A stretch of DNA of 60,159 nucleotides from Thermomonas sp. (GTDB lineage Bacteria; Pseudomonadota; Gammaproteobacteria; Xanthomonadales; Xanthomonadaceae). The stretch lies in NCBI RefSeq assembly GCF_019104945.1, contig NZ_JAHRWW010000030.1:1-60159 (forward strand), in the 5' to 3' direction. Each line of letters opens with the position of its first letter. The first letter of the stretch is position 1. Made by a program: the position numbers and the translations under genes. Shown here in pieces: positions 9,036 through 18,302 of this stretch. Below the pieces are notes generated by a model. The model did no database searches. It saw only the letters and a program-made list of their open reading frames with translations, and was not told the DNA's origin.

Positions 9036-11951
9036 ATGGAAGGAATCAATAGCCTGCTGGCGCAGCTAGCAGGGCCGGTGCACGCGCAGCGCAGCCTGCG
9101 GCTGCATACGAGCTTAGGCGCTGAAGTACTTGTTGCAGAAACTCTGAGCGGTATTGAGCAGGTCGATGGGCTGGGCTTCCAGTGGGAGATCGGCGCGTTG
9201 TCTGTCGATGCCGGGCTCGACCTTGCTCCGCTAGTTGGCCAAGCGGCACTGCTACAACTGCAGCAGGCCGACGGCAGTTTGCGTCCTTTTCATGGGCGCA
9301 TCACGTCGGCAGAGTGTGTGGGCAGCAATGGCGGCCTTGCCCGCTATCAGCTGCGCCTACAGCCGTGGCTAGCGTTTTTATCGCAGCGGGTAGATAGCTA
9401 TGTCTTTCTTGATAAAACTGTTGTCGAGATCATTGAAGATATTTTTGCCGACTACGGCGCGCTTACACCCGCGTGGCGTTGGGCGGTTAAAGACGCCAGC
9501 CGTTTTGCCACGCGCAGCCTAACGACACAGTACCAAGAAACGGATCTCGCCTTTGTTCAGCGATTGCTGGCAGAGGAGGGGGTTTATACGTGGTTTGAGC
9601 ACGAAGGTGAGGCCGAGGGCGCCAATTTTGGCCAGCACACACTGGTGCTGACCGACCACCATGCCGACATTAAAACGCTAGGCCGCGTGCGTTTTCATCG
9701 AGGCGATGCCACAGAACGCAGCGATACCGTGCAGCATTGGGAAGACGCGCACACATGGCGCGTGAGCCAACTGCAACGCAGCACATGGGACTATCGAAGC
9801 ACGCGCCGCATGCAGGCCTCTGCGCAGGCGGGTGAAGGAGATGGTTTTGGCATTTGCGATACCGATACCTGCGGCCCCTATGGCTGGCAAACGGATGCGC
9901 GTGGCCAAGGGCGTGCGCAGCAGCATTTAGAAGCGCAGCGCGTCGAAGCGCATCTATTTGAAGGGCGCGGGCAGTGGCGCGCGCTCGCACCGGGGGCGCA
10001 GTTCACACTGGATCAACACCCACAGGTAGAGCGTGATACGCCGTTTATGTGCCTCTCGGTGCGTCACCAAGCGCGCAACAATTTGGAGGCTGATGTATTC
10101 GATGCGGTGGAGCAACTACTTGGCCCAGCCAGTGTTGCCCCGGCCACTCTTTCCGCACAGCTGGTCGGCTTGTCGAACACTGCCGCATTGGCAAGCCCAG
10201 CCACTACATTTTACGACAACCAATTTACCTGCCTGCCGTTAGCACGCGCCTACCGCCCACAGACCACGGATGCAGCGGGGCGCTATCTGCATCCGAAACC
10301 GCGCATTCAAGGTGCACTTAGCGCGATTGTGGTGAGCGACGGCGGCCCCATCCTTACCGATCGCGATCATCGCATCAAAGTGCAGTTTCCGTGGCAGCGC
10401 GGCGGTGATGCCAGTCATGCGCTAGCGCACCCCGGCGGTGACGATAACGCCCCGGCCAATCAAGACGCTTGGACGTGGGTGCGCGTACTCACGCCGTGGG
10501 CAGGTGACAACTGGGGCGGTGTGGTTTTGCCGCGCAAGGGGCAAGAAGTATTAGTGGCCTTTCTTGAAGGCGATATTGATCGCCCGGTGCTGGTGGGCGC
10601 GCAATACAACGGGCGCGGGCAGCAGGATGCGCAGCACAACCAAGTGGCTGGCGGGCGCGCCACGGCCACCGGCAACGCCGCCGCGTGGTTTGAAGGCAAT
10701 CAACACGCTGCGGTGTATACCGGCATCAAAACCCAAGCATTGGCGCAAAGCCAAGATGGCAGCGGGGGGTATCAACAGTTACGTTTTGACGACACTCCCG
10801 AGCAAGGCCGCACCCAGCTTTCCACCACCCAAGAGAGCACAACGCTGACGCTGGGGCATCTTAAAGGCGGGCAAGACAACGTGCGCGAAGGCGAACGCGG
10901 CTATGGAGTGGAACTGGCCAGCCACGCCTATGGCGGCCTGCGCGCGGGGCAGGGGCTGCTACTCACCACCGAGCCCGGTAGCCCGCAACTGGCCATTCCC
11001 AGTGGCATGAGCCAACTGGAGCAGGCCAATAGCCTGCTGCAAACGCTGGCCGAAAGCGCCAAAACCCAGCGTGCCCAACTACCCGAAGACCCGGACGCAT
11101 TGCCCGCCGATAAAGAACAGCAGCGCCTGCGCAATACCCTTGCCAGCACATGGCGCAGCGGTAAAACCGCCATCCCCGGCGGCGATGGGCAAACCCTTGG
11201 CTGGAGCGCCCCACATCTAGTGGGCAGCGGGCAGGCCGGTGTGCTGAGTCAAACACCTGCAGATCAAACTTGGATCTCAGGGACCGACACCGTGCTTACC
11301 GCCACCTCCATCAATTGGATGACGCAAGGCAGTCTCAGCATCAGTGCCGCCGACGGGCTGGTGCTTTATACCGTGGGCGGAAAAGCACCCAAAGACAGCC
11401 CCAACCAAGAACGCGGCATCGCCCTGCACGCCGCACAAAACAAAGTCAGTGCCCGCGCCCATAAAAACATCGCTCGTCTTGCGGCCAAAACCCAAGTGCG
11501 CGTGGCCAGCACCGAAGCCGATATTGAAATCAACGCCCCCAGCAAACACTTCCTCGCCACCGCAACTGGAGCCTACATCAAGATTGAAGGCGACAACATC
11601 GAACTGGGCGCACCGGGAACGATTGAGTTCAAGGCGGCGAGGAAAGAGTGGATGGGGGCGGCTTCGATGAGCGTGGAGAAACCGTTCCTACCGACGGGTG
11701 AATGGACGAATTGGATCGAAATCAGCCACCGTGATTTCGATGATGAGCCTTTTGCCGGGCAGGCCTACAAAATTTTCTTCGAAGATGGGACTGTGATTTC
11801 CGGGAAGTTGGATGACAACGGACAGGCCAGCCATGAAGGTGTGCCGAAAAATGCTAAGCGCGTTGAATACGAATTCCCGGAGCCTCTGGAAGATAAACCT
11901 TGGGAACCGTGGAAGAGCGTCATTGCAGCTGCGCGCAGAAAACTGGGTTAA
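9036..11951 (+). CDS. vgrG: T6SS spike protein VgrG with DUF2345 and C-terminal tail
   Basis: A 971-residue VgrG, the trimeric tip of the secreted tube. In order it shows the gp27-like N-terminal half (FLDKTVVEIIEDIFADYG; QYQETDLAFVQRLLAEEGVYTWFEHE), the gp5-type OB fold at about residues 449-530 (VQFPWQRGG, VLTPWAGDNWGGVVLPRKGQEVLVAFLEGD), a DUF2345 region at about 720-870, and an extension from about 895. The extension (AYKIFFEDGTVISGKLDDNGQASHEG) resembles the transthyretin-like tails that bind cognate effectors. ATG 9036 with AGAGG 5 bases upstream is preferred over GTG 9030. The predicted effector gene begins 9 bases later. Confidence 0.95.
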   Translation: MEGINSLLAQLAGPVHAQRSLRLHTSLGAEVLVAETLSGIEQVDGLGFQWEIGALSVDAGLDLAPLVGQAALLQLQQADGSLRPFHGRITSAECVGSNGGLARYQLRLQPWLAFLSQRVDSYVFLDKTVVEIIEDIFADYGALTPAWRWAVKDASRFATRSLTTQYQETDLAFVQRLLAEEGVYTWFEHEGEAEGANFGQHTLVLTDHHADIKTLGRVRFHRGDATERSDTVQHWEDAHTWRVSQLQRSTWDYRSTRRMQASAQAGEGDGFGICDTDTCGPYGWQTDARGQGRAQQHLEAQRVEAHLFEGRGQWRALAPGAQFTLDQHPQVERDTPFMCLSVRHQARNNLEADVFDAVEQLLGPASVAPATLSAQLVGLSNTAALASPATTFYDNQFTCLPLARAYRPQTTDAAGRYLHPKPRIQGALSAIVVSDGGPILTDRDHRIKVQFPWQRGGDASHALAHPGGDDNAPANQDAWTWVRVLTPWAGDNWGGVVLPRKGQEVLVAFLEGDIDRPVLVGAQYNGRGQQDAQHNQVAGGRATATGNAAAWFEGNQHAAVYTGIKTQALAQSQDGSGGYQQLRFDDTPEQGRTQLSTTQESTTLTLGHLKGGQDNVREGERGYGVELASHAYGGLRAGQGLLLTTEPGSPQLAIPSGMSQLEQANSLLQTLAESAKTQRAQLPEDPDALPADKEQQRLRNTLASTWRSGKTAIPGGDGQTLGWSAPHLVGSGQAGVLSQTPADQTWISGTDTVLTATSINWMTQGSLSISAADGLVLYTVGGKAPKDSPNQERGIALHAAQNKVSARAHKNIARLAAKTQVRVASTEADIEINAPSKHFLATATGAYIKIEGDNIELGAPGTIEFKAARKEWMGAASMSVEKPFLPTGEWTNWIEISHRDFDDEPFAGQAYKIFFEDGTVISGKLDDNGQASHEGVPKNAKRVEYEFPEPLEDKPWEPWKSVIAAARRKLG

Positions 11952-11960
11952 GGATAGGCC

Positions 11961-13418
11961 ATGGATTGGGACGAACTTGAAAATGCACTGGCTTGGTTTA
12001 AATCAGCGCCAGGGGAATGGGTATCTAGTGGCAAGCAGAAGCTCAGTGCGGCCGCACAGTGGATTTGGGAGGTGCTGCAAGGCGACTTCGCAGAAGAACA
12101 ATCTACCGCGCAGGTCATTACGGGTACGGTGATATCCTTGATTCCGGGCGTCGATCAGCTCTGTGACGTGCGCGATCTGATTGCCAGTTGCCGAAAGGTC
12201 TATGAAGACACTACGAATAAGTGGGCTTGGGTGCTGCTGTGTGTGACCCTAATCGGCTGTATCCCGGAATTTGGCTCGTTGTTCAAAGGTTGCTTCAAGG
12301 TGCTGTCGGCCTATGGCCGTAAGGCGTTCGTGCACGCAGGTACGGGCGCTTTTGACTCGAATTTATGGAAGGTTAGTGCGCCCTTCGTCGAGTCTGGTAT
12401 CCGTAAATTAAACGAATTTATGGCGCGTCCGGAAGTGCGCAAAGCGATCAAGGCGGCAAAGTGGTTCAATCCTTACAAAGAGCTGGCAAAACTGGTGCGT
12501 AAGCTCAGTGGCAGCCTGACGGCCAGCAAGCTAGTGGGGCAATTTGACAGGCTCATCGCCGTGTTCCGCGATTTTGCCGGCATGATCAAAAAATGGGGCA
12601 CCTCCGCCATGGGCGAGGATGTTGTGCACCTGTTAGGCAAGGTCATGCACGTTCGCAATTTGGCTCACGCGAAGCTAGCTGAAGTTCTGGCGCCGGTGCA
12701 GAACTGGCTGAACCGTTTGGCCAAGCGGTTGGAGCTGGAAGCGGAGATGAAATATCCCGCGCACACAGACACACTCAACCCGCATCATTTCAGGCGCTTG
12801 AGCAACGATGCCGAAGAAGTTGGCAAGTTTGAGAAGAAGCGGCCCGCTTGGGTGGATAAGGGGAAAGGGAAGTTCAATGCCAGGCGCGCTGCGCCAAAGC
12901 AAAAAGCAGGCTTCCCAGATATCGGCGACTCCGCACCAAAACCCTTAAATGCCGCCTATGCCAGCTTTCACGGCACGATTAATGATGTGACGTACCCTCC
13001 AGGTACGGTGCTCTATCGCATTGTGGACCCCGCATCAGCCGATAATAGCCATTGCTGGATGACCAAGGCCGAGTTCGATAAGCTGCGTAGCAAGGCCGAC
13101 TGGCGACGCAACTTCGCGGTCAAGGCCCATTGGAACGCCAATGGCGAATATGTCACCTACACCGTGCCGCCGGGAAAGCCATTGAAGGCATGGGAGGGGC
13201 AAGTAGCTTCGCAAAATTATCTGGATGCCAATAAAAAGCCTCTTTATTCACTGCAGGGCGGTGCGCGGCAGATCGTGCTCGATCCAAATCACCTCGACCC
13301 CAAACACATAAGCAAACGCCATTCTACAGGTTGGGGCTACAGCAACTTTGGCGAGGGTGTCGATCTGGTCGGCGTCCCCGTACTCACTAACCATTGGTAT
13401 ACCCCGGACAAGAAATAA
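11961..13418 (+). CDS. Probable T6SS effector (polymorphic toxin)
   Basis: A 485-residue protein encoded directly after vgrG. Residues 45-118 carry a hydrophobic block (VITGTVISLIPGVDQLCDVRDLIA; WAWVLLCVTLIGCIPEFGSLFKG) that recurs in N-terminal parts of T6SS and other polymorphic toxins. A helical linker follows, with a basic stretch at 290-315. The C-terminal domain from about 340 looks like a separate enzyme: YPPGTVLYRIVDP at 345-357, YTVPPGKPLKAWEGQVASQ at 400-418 and LQGGARQIVLDP at 431-442. The last two resemble the 'PL..W.G.VA.Q ... GG..Q' pattern of NAD-degrading TNT-like and ADP-ribosyltransferase-fold toxins. That activity is inference; effector status rests on position, build and the adjacent immunity-like gene. 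Confidence 0.75.
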   Translation: MDWDELENALAWFKSAPGEWVSSGKQKLSAAAQWIWEVLQGDFAEEQSTAQVITGTVISLIPGVDQLCDVRDLIASCRKVYEDTTNKWAWVLLCVTLIGCIPEFGSLFKGCFKVLSAYGRKAFVHAGTGAFDSNLWKVSAPFVESGIRKLNEFMARPEVRKAIKAAKWFNPYKELAKLVRKLSGSLTASKLVGQFDRLIAVFRDFAGMIKKWGTSAMGEDVVHLLGKVMHVRNLAHAKLAEVLAPVQNWLNRLAKRLELEAEMKYPAHTDTLNPHHFRRLSNDAEEVGKFEKKRPAWVDKGKGKFNARRAAPKQKAGFPDIGDSAPKPLNAAYASFHGTINDVTYPPGTVLYRIVDPASADNSHCWMTKAEFDKLRSKADWRRNFAVKAHWNANGEYVTYTVPPGKPLKAWEGQVASQNYLDANKKPLYSLQGGARQIVLDPNHLDPKHISKRHSTGWGYSNFGEGVDLVGVPVLTNHWYTPDKK

Positions 13419-13421
13419 GCC

Positions 13422-14408
13422 ATGTCGACACCTTTGATACCTCAAGAAATCTATCTACTAGAACGCTACAGTAGCAAAGAGTATTTTTTGCCGGTACGCG
13501 ATGGCTGGGAGGCCGTTGTGCGCCATGTGGAGCGTTGCTTGCAATTGTTCATGGAACAGCTACCACCGGATTACCGTAGCCGCAGGTTGCAGTTTCAGCC
13601 AGATATCGTCTGGGGGGAGCGCGTATTGCCGAACTTTCGTAGTACCCTCGATGACCTATTCAGCGCCTACATCCGAGTGACGCATGGCGACTTACAGATG
13701 CTGGGTGCGGCTTCTCAGGTCAGAAGCGACAACCGTGGTGCGGCCGAATTTTCGTCGGCATGGATGGATGAACCATCAGTGGCGCGTGTGATCCCGGACG
13801 CAGACCGGAAATACGATGAACTCTTGAGGGCTGCAATGGCGCATACCGGGAACATTGAGTTCACGATTCGAGCACAATGGGCGGCCACGGAACTCACGAC
13901 GCGCTATCACGAAAGTCGCGGCCCGCTCAATCCGCCGGAACGCTGGCCACGTTATCGGCTCAATCCTGCCGTTCAGGTCAAGACGGGTGATCCTGTGCCG
14001 CAGACCGGCATTTACCTGCCGGATGTAGATCAGGGGTGCGCCACGCTGCTAATTAAGGACGACGAGGCCCTAGAAGCTGAGGTGCTGATCCGCATACATG
14101 AGAGTTTTGATGAGGATGGAGTCAAGTATGACGAGTACGCCCTCACCGAGCGGCGCCCCACCCACTGGACACTCGTCGAACGCGTACCCGGCGAGTTCGT
14201 GGATGACCCACTTGCTGACTTGCTTCAAGGGGATTCTGCGTCAGCTCGCATTGAGCGCGTACCCGCTGGTCAGCCTTGCCCACGCACGGGCTGGTGGTAC
14301 ACCCCAGCCAAATTGGACTCACGCCGTCGGTTTGTGGAAGGCGAGGTGTTTCCGGCAATCGAGAGCAGTGATTATGGTGCGACGTTTTGGTTGTGGTCGC
14401 AGGAGTAG
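13422..14408 (+). CDS. Probable immunity protein for the adjacent effector (Imm71/72-like)
   Basis: A 328-residue protein starting three bases after the toxin stop. It has no signal peptide, so it should act in the cytoplasm, which fits a cytoplasmic toxin. The C-terminal part holds two related motifs: VKTGDPVPQTGIYLPDVD and VPAGQPCPRTGWWYTPAK, the latter followed by SRRRFVEGEVFPAIESSDYGATFWLW. The PCPRTGWWxTPA pattern is what I recall for Imm71/Imm72-type immunity proteins of T6SS toxins. The first motif looks like a degenerate copy of the second. Assignment rests on this motif plus gene order. Confidence 0.7.
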   Translation: MSTPLIPQEIYLLERYSSKEYFLPVRDGWEAVVRHVERCLQLFMEQLPPDYRSRRLQFQPDIVWGERVLPNFRSTLDDLFSAYIRVTHGDLQMLGAASQVRSDNRGAAEFSSAWMDEPSVARVIPDADRKYDELLRAAMAHTGNIEFTIRAQWAATELTTRYHESRGPLNPPERWPRYRLNPAVQVKTGDPVPQTGIYLPDVDQGCATLLIKDDEALEAEVLIRIHESFDEDGVKYDEYALTERRPTHWTLVERVPGEFVDDPLADLLQGDSASARIERVPAGQPCPRTGWWYTPAKLDSRRRFVEGEVFPAIESSDYGATFWLWSQE

Positions 14409-14522
14409 GTTTAATTCAAGAATAGTCAGTCGCGCGGTGGCGGGAAGACAGACAGTTTCTGTCTCCGCGGGCTGCAGGAAACACTGCTTGATGGCCGCCT
14501 CAGGTGTGTGTTTATAAAAAAC

Positions 14523-14548
14523 AAAACCCCGCTTGAGGGCGGGGTTTT
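14523..14548 (-). terminator. Bidirectional terminator between T6SS module and tRNA-Leu
   Basis: A 10-bp stem (AAAACCCCGC at 14523-14532 with GCGGGGTTTT at 14539-14548) and a 6-base loop. On the minus strand it is followed by a long T-rich run, so it is a strong terminator for tRNA-Leu transcription. On the plus strand it can end the T6SS effector-immunity transcript. The 114 bases between the immunity stop and this hairpin show nothing else I can support. Confidence 0.85.
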
Positions 14549-14569
14549 AGAGTTTGCCACCTAAATGCA

Positions 14570-14654
<85 letters not shown>

Positions 14655-14748
14655 CGGTGGTGAGCCGCGCATTTTCCGGATATTTGGCGTATTTGTCAAC
14701 ACTTTTTTACACGATGTACACTGAGCCATTCTTTCAACGGTGTTGGCT

Positions 14749-15156
14749 ATGTCTGAAATCCAAGTGCCTGTGTCTTTTGGTGAGCTGCTCGACAAGATCG
14801 CCATCCTTCAGATCAAGTCTGAGCGCATGAGCGACCCGGCAAAGCTCGTTAATGTGCGTAACGAGCTCTCTGCGCTTGATGCAACATGGGCCGCGCATCC
14901 AGCCTCGCAGCAGGATATCGCTGCGCTACGTGCGGAGCTGAAGGCGGTTAACGAGCGCCTATGGGTGATCGAAGACGACATCCGTCTAAAGGAAAAAGCG
15001 CAGGCGTTTGACGACGGCTTTATTCAGCTGGCGCGCTCGGTGTATTTTCAAAACGATATCCGCGCGCGAGTGAAGAAAGACATCAACCTCGCGCTGGGTT
15101 CGGCGTATGTGGAAGAAAAGTCATATCAGGACTACGGCACCGGAACAGGGGCCTGA
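14749..15156 (+). CDS. DUF6165 family protein
   Basis: A 135-residue cytoplasmic protein of unknown function. It starts MSEIQVPVSFGELLDKIAILQIKSERM, close to the conserved opening of DUF6165 proteins, and continues with long helices containing LRAELKAVNERLWVIEDDIRLKEKAQ. Genes of this family often sit among lipopolysaccharide glycosyltransferases, and here the next gene is one, in convergent orientation, ending at the next base. The ATG at 14749 is preferred over the upstream TTG at 14740 because it gives the conserved N-terminus. Confidence 0.75.
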   Translation: MSEIQVPVSFGELLDKIAILQIKSERMSDPAKLVNVRNELSALDATWAAHPASQQDIAALRAELKAVNERLWVIEDDIRLKEKAQAFDDGFIQLARSVYFQNDIRARVKKDINLALGSAYVEEKSYQDYGTGTGA

Positions 15157-16209
15157 TCAGCTGTTATCGGAACGGTAGCGTTCGAAGGCGGCGATGGCGT
15201 CGTCCACGGTGATGAGGTCCATCACGCCTTCGGCTTCGATCTTCGTACCCCATTTCATCGCGCTACCGGGCTTACCTCGGTATTTATGCGCCGCGTCGTC
15301 GTAGCGATCCACGCAGTAGCGGCGGTCGGAATACGGGCCGCTGCGATGCGGATTGGTCGCAGCATGTAGGCCCAATACCTTGGTGCCCATGGCGTTGGCG
15401 ATGTGCATGGGGCCAGAGTCGGGTGTTACTAGTAGATCGGCGCGGGCAAGTAGGGCGGGGAGCTGCTTGAGTGTGTCTTTGCCGATGAGGTCGAGGGGCT
15501 GCGCGCGTGTACTCATGGCAGCCAGTATCGCGTCGCCGGTATGGCGCTCCAATTCACTACGCCCGCCGCACAGCACAATGCGCCAGCCCTGTGCAGTGGC
15601 GTGGTCGGCGAGGGCTGCATAGCGTTCGGCGCGCCAGTTGCGCAGGGCGTGGCTGGAGCAAGGGGAAATCATCAGCGTTTTGCGGCCATCGTCTGCCCAT
15701 TGTGCGTGCGCCCAAGCGTGGGCGTCATCAGGAACGGGGAGATTCCAGATAACGCTCTCACGGGTCAGGCCAAGCGGCTCGCAGAAGCTGCCAATCGCGT
15801 CGAGCACGTGGATACCGGGGCGGTCAGGGATGCGTTCGTTAATGAAAAGGCCGTGGCCCTCTTTGCTGCGCGAGCGGTCGTAGCCAACGCGGCGCCGCGC
15901 TGGGATAAAAGCAGATAGCAGATTGGCGCGTGCCGATACCTGCAACTGTAAAAGCGCATCGAAGCGCTGACCCAACTCCCGGCGTAGTGCGCGCATGCCG
16001 GCAAGCCCAGTCTTTTTGTCGTATTCCACAAAGCGCACGCCGGGTAAGCCAGCCAGCAGGCGGTGCTCACCTTTACCAATCACCCAGGTAAGTTCAACGC
16101 CGGGGAAGCCCTGCTGCAAGGTATGGATCAGCGGCAATACATGAGTGACGTCGCCAAGTGCGGATAGGCGAAGCAGGCAAATGGAACGGGGGGGCTGGGA
16201 ATTTTTCAC
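15157..16209 (-). CDS. Glycosyltransferase family 9 (LPS heptosyltransferase-like)
   Basis: A 350-residue GT9 enzyme, the family of lipopolysaccharide heptosyltransferases that build the inner core at the cytoplasmic face of the inner membrane. The N-terminal [23 protein letters not shown] is the family signature; the C-terminal half has [23 protein letters not shown] and the donor-site segment [27 protein letters not shown] 16209 is chosen because it puts the conserved strand at the usual distance from the start; the longer frame to 16314 would run through the kdkA start. The exact sugar cannot be told. The gene is head-to-head with kdkA with almost no spacer. Confidence 0.85.
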   Translation of the reverse strand: MKNSQPPRSICLLRLSALGDVTHVLPLIHTLQQGFPGVELTWVIGKGEHRLLAGLPGVRFVEYDKKTGLAGMRALRRELGQRFDALLQLQVSARANLLSAFIPARRRVGYDRSRSKEGHGLFINERIPDRPGIHVLDAIGSFCEPLGLTRESVIWNLPVPDDAHAWAHAQWADDGRKTLMISPCSSHALRNWRAERYAALADHATAQGWRIVLCGGRSELERHTGDAILAAMSTRAQPLDLIGKDTLKQLPALLARADLLVTPDSGPMHIANAMGTKVLGLHAATNPHRSGPYSDRRYCVDRYDDAAHKYRGKPGSAMKWGTKIEAEGVMDLITVDDAIAAFERYRSDNS

Positions 16210-16230
16210 GTGATTGCTACACTCAAAGGG

Positions 16231-16974
16231 ATGACCGCTTTCGACGCCAACGAACACCTGACGCCGTTTCGAGATGAACGCGGTTACGGGGCGATTTTGT
16301 TCGACCGCACCCACTTACGGCAACCCGAGCCAGAATGGTTCGATCCCGCACATTGGGGAGATGCCGCTCAACGTGTGGGAAATGGCGGGCGCGGAGGGGC
16401 GTGGTTCGTTGAGTTTAATGAAGGTGATGCGTTTTTGCGTCATTACCTGCGTGGCGGCCTGATGGCAAGGTTTACCTACGACCGTCATCTATGGCAAGGC
16501 ATCGATCGGGTGCGTAGCTTTGCCGAGTTCCGCTTGTTACGGCAATTGCGCGCAAAAAAACTACCGGTGCCGCTGCCGTTTGCAGCGTGGTATCGGCGCG
16601 AAGGGGTGCACTACCGCGCGGCGATCTTAATGCAACGTTTGCAGGGCGTGCGTGCATTGGCTGATCTGGCCACTGAGGGGAATGCGCCGTGGGAGCTGGC
16701 GGGGCAGCTGGTGGCCAAGTTTCATCGCGCTGGGCTGGATCATGCGGATCTCAATGCACATAACTTGTTGTTTGATGAAGAAAATCGAGGTTGGATGATC
16801 GACTTTGATCGTTCGCGCTTGCGGATACCCGCGACGGGCTGGCGTGAGGCAAACCTGCAACGTCTGCTGCGTTCATTGCAGAAGCTGCGTGGACCGCGAA
16901 GTCAGGAGCAGGTGAATGCAGAATTTGCGCAGTTACGCGCAGGCTACGACGCTGCGTGGAAGCTCGGCTACTAG
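16231..16974 (+). CDS. kdkA: 3-deoxy-D-manno-octulosonic acid (Kdo) kinase KdkA
   Basis: A 247-residue kinase that phosphorylates the 4-OH of Kdo on lipid A precursor, adding a negative charge to the inner core. It has the KdkA opening [16 protein letters not shown], the [22 protein letters not shown] segment, and a protein-kinase-like catalytic loop [28 protein letters not shown]. The ATG at 16231 matches the usual N-terminus; a GTG at 16210 is in frame but would abut the start of the divergent glycosyltransferase gene. The neighbour's likely role in the same core supports the call. Confidence 0.92.
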   Translation: MTAFDANEHLTPFRDERGYGAILFDRTHLRQPEPEWFDPAHWGDAAQRVGNGGRGGAWFVEFNEGDAFLRHYLRGGLMARFTYDRHLWQGIDRVRSFAEFRLLRQLRAKKLPVPLPFAAWYRREGVHYRAAILMQRLQGVRALADLATEGNAPWELAGQLVAKFHRAGLDHADLNAHNLLFDEENRGWMIDFDRSRLRIPATGWREANLQRLLRSLQKLRGPRSQEQVNAEFAQLRAGYDAAWKLGY

Positions 16975-17003
16975 CGCAAAGTAGGAAGAACGTCTGAAAA
17001 GGC

Positions 17004-17111
17004 GGTGGCCCCGCCGGCTGACCTCGGCGCCCGCATCAGTCGATACCGTTGCTGCCTTCCGGCCCTGGCGGAGTTTTCGACCTAGCGTCGCGAGGGGCCG
17101 ACGGGGCCACC
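17004..17111 (-). ncRNA. ffs: 4.5S RNA of the signal recognition particle
   Basis: On the minus strand the segment starts and ends with complementary ends (GGTGGCCCCGTCGGC and GCCGGCGGGGCCACC), giving a long hairpin. Its apical part contains CCAGGGCCGGAAGGCAGC, which matches the conserved SRP domain IV with the GGAA tetraloop and the asymmetric internal loop that binds Ffh. The length of about 108 nt is normal for the short bacterial SRP RNA. It is convergent with kdkA and divergent from the AraC-type regulator. Confidence 0.95.
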
Positions 17112-17159
17112 ATAGATTTGAGCCGCCTAGTGTACATGGTTTCGCAAAATTTCACCTCG

Positions 17160-17188
17160 TTGACATTTGCAGATGGATTCGATCTAGG
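17160..17188 (+). promoter_or_regulatory. Possible sigma-70 promoter for the AraC-type gene
   Basis: A perfect -35 hexamer TTGACA (17160-17165) is followed after 17 bases by TCTAGG, a weak -10 match, 21 bases before the regulator ATG. The strength of the -10 is doubtful; the perfect -35 and correct spacing are the only support. Confidence 0.35.
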
Positions 17189-17209
17189 GCTTGGGGTAAT
17201 TTCTTTTCT

Positions 17210-18226
17210 ATGTCGCGCCGAAAGTTAGATGCCCGCCAATTCGCACCGGAGATCCTGCCGTATCTGCTGGTTAATTTATGCCAACGTGCCGCAGCACTGG
17301 GGGTTCCGCCGGTGCGCCTGTGTGCTGGGCTTGGGGTGGATTTGGCGGAGTTGAAGCGCGGCGTGCTGGTGTCCAATCGGCAGGCGTGGCGTATGATTCG
17401 CCGCGCACTGCAGCTAAGTGGCCGCGCAGATTTGGGGTTTGAGGTGGGCGTGGGTCAAGACCTCGCCAGCTTTGGTTTGCTTGGTCAAGTGATGGCGGTG
17501 GCCAGCACGTTAGACGAGGCGATTACGCTAGGGGTGCGGTTTCATCCAGCCGGTGGCGCGCTTTTGGATATTGAAGCGAGATCGGACAGCGCAGGAATCA
17601 CAGTAGAGCTGCGGCCGCGTCTGCGTGACCCGCAAGTGGTGATGTTTTTGCTGGAAGAATTTTTAGCCAGTGTGTTGGAATTATTTCGGCGCGAATTGAT
17701 GCAGCCGCTACGGCTGCAGGCGTTGGAGTTATCGTATCCGCCGCCTGCGCATAGCGAGCGCTATGCCCAGATTCTAGGCTGTATGCCGCAGTTTAATGCG
17801 GGGCGAAACGCGTTTTTTATCCATGCAACCGCGTTAAAGCAACCGCTTCCGAAATCGAACCCAGCCCTGTTTGAGACACTGAAAGACCAGCTTGAACAGC
17901 ACGCTCGACAGGGGGTACTAGATACAGTGGCGGCGGTGAAGCGCCTGCTGGGGCGCGGCGCGGCGGCGCCGCAATCGGTGGCGCAGCTTGCACAGGCTTT
18001 GGATTTAAGTGCGCGCACACTGCGCAGACGCTTGGAAGAAGCCGATACATCGTTCCGCGCGCTGCATAACCAGGTGCGCGCAGAGCAAGCACAGGCGTTG
18101 TTAGAGCAGGGCGTGACGGTAGCCGAAGCAGGGCGTAGGCTGGGGTTTTCCGACATCCGCACGTTTCGCCGCGCGTTCAAACGCTGGCAGGGGCAAAGCC
18201 CAAGCGAAGTGCGCAAGCCCGGCTAA
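17210..18226 (+). CDS. AraC family transcriptional regulator
   Basis: A 338-residue regulator. Residues 15-200 resemble the arabinose-binding-type sensor domain of OruR/ArgR-like AraC proteins (LVSNRQAWRMIRRALQLSGRADLGFEVGVGQDLASFGLLGQ; HPAGGALLDI). The last 90 residues are a double helix-turn-helix: SVAQLAQALDLSARTLRRRLEEADTSFRALHNQVR and TVAEAGRRLGFSDIRTFRRAFKRWQGQSPSEVR. It is followed in the same direction, 76 bases later, by a six-gene operon that it probably controls; its ligand is unknown. Confidence 0.9.
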   Translation: MSRRKLDARQFAPEILPYLLVNLCQRAAALGVPPVRLCAGLGVDLAELKRGVLVSNRQAWRMIRRALQLSGRADLGFEVGVGQDLASFGLLGQVMAVASTLDEAITLGVRFHPAGGALLDIEARSDSAGITVELRPRLRDPQVVMFLLEEFLASVLELFRRELMQPLRLQALELSYPPPAHSERYAQILGCMPQFNAGRNAFFIHATALKQPLPKSNPALFETLKDQLEQHARQGVLDTVAAVKRLLGRGAAAPQSVAQLAQALDLSARTLRRRLEEADTSFRALHNQVRAEQAQALLEQGVTVAEAGRRLGFSDIRTFRRAFKRWQGQSPSEVRKPG

Positions 18227-18302
18227 ATTGGCCGCAAATAGCCCCTGTTTTTTCGCTGTTCTGCATGGTGCAGTGAGCACGCCGAAGGGGAAAGGGGGTT
18301 GT

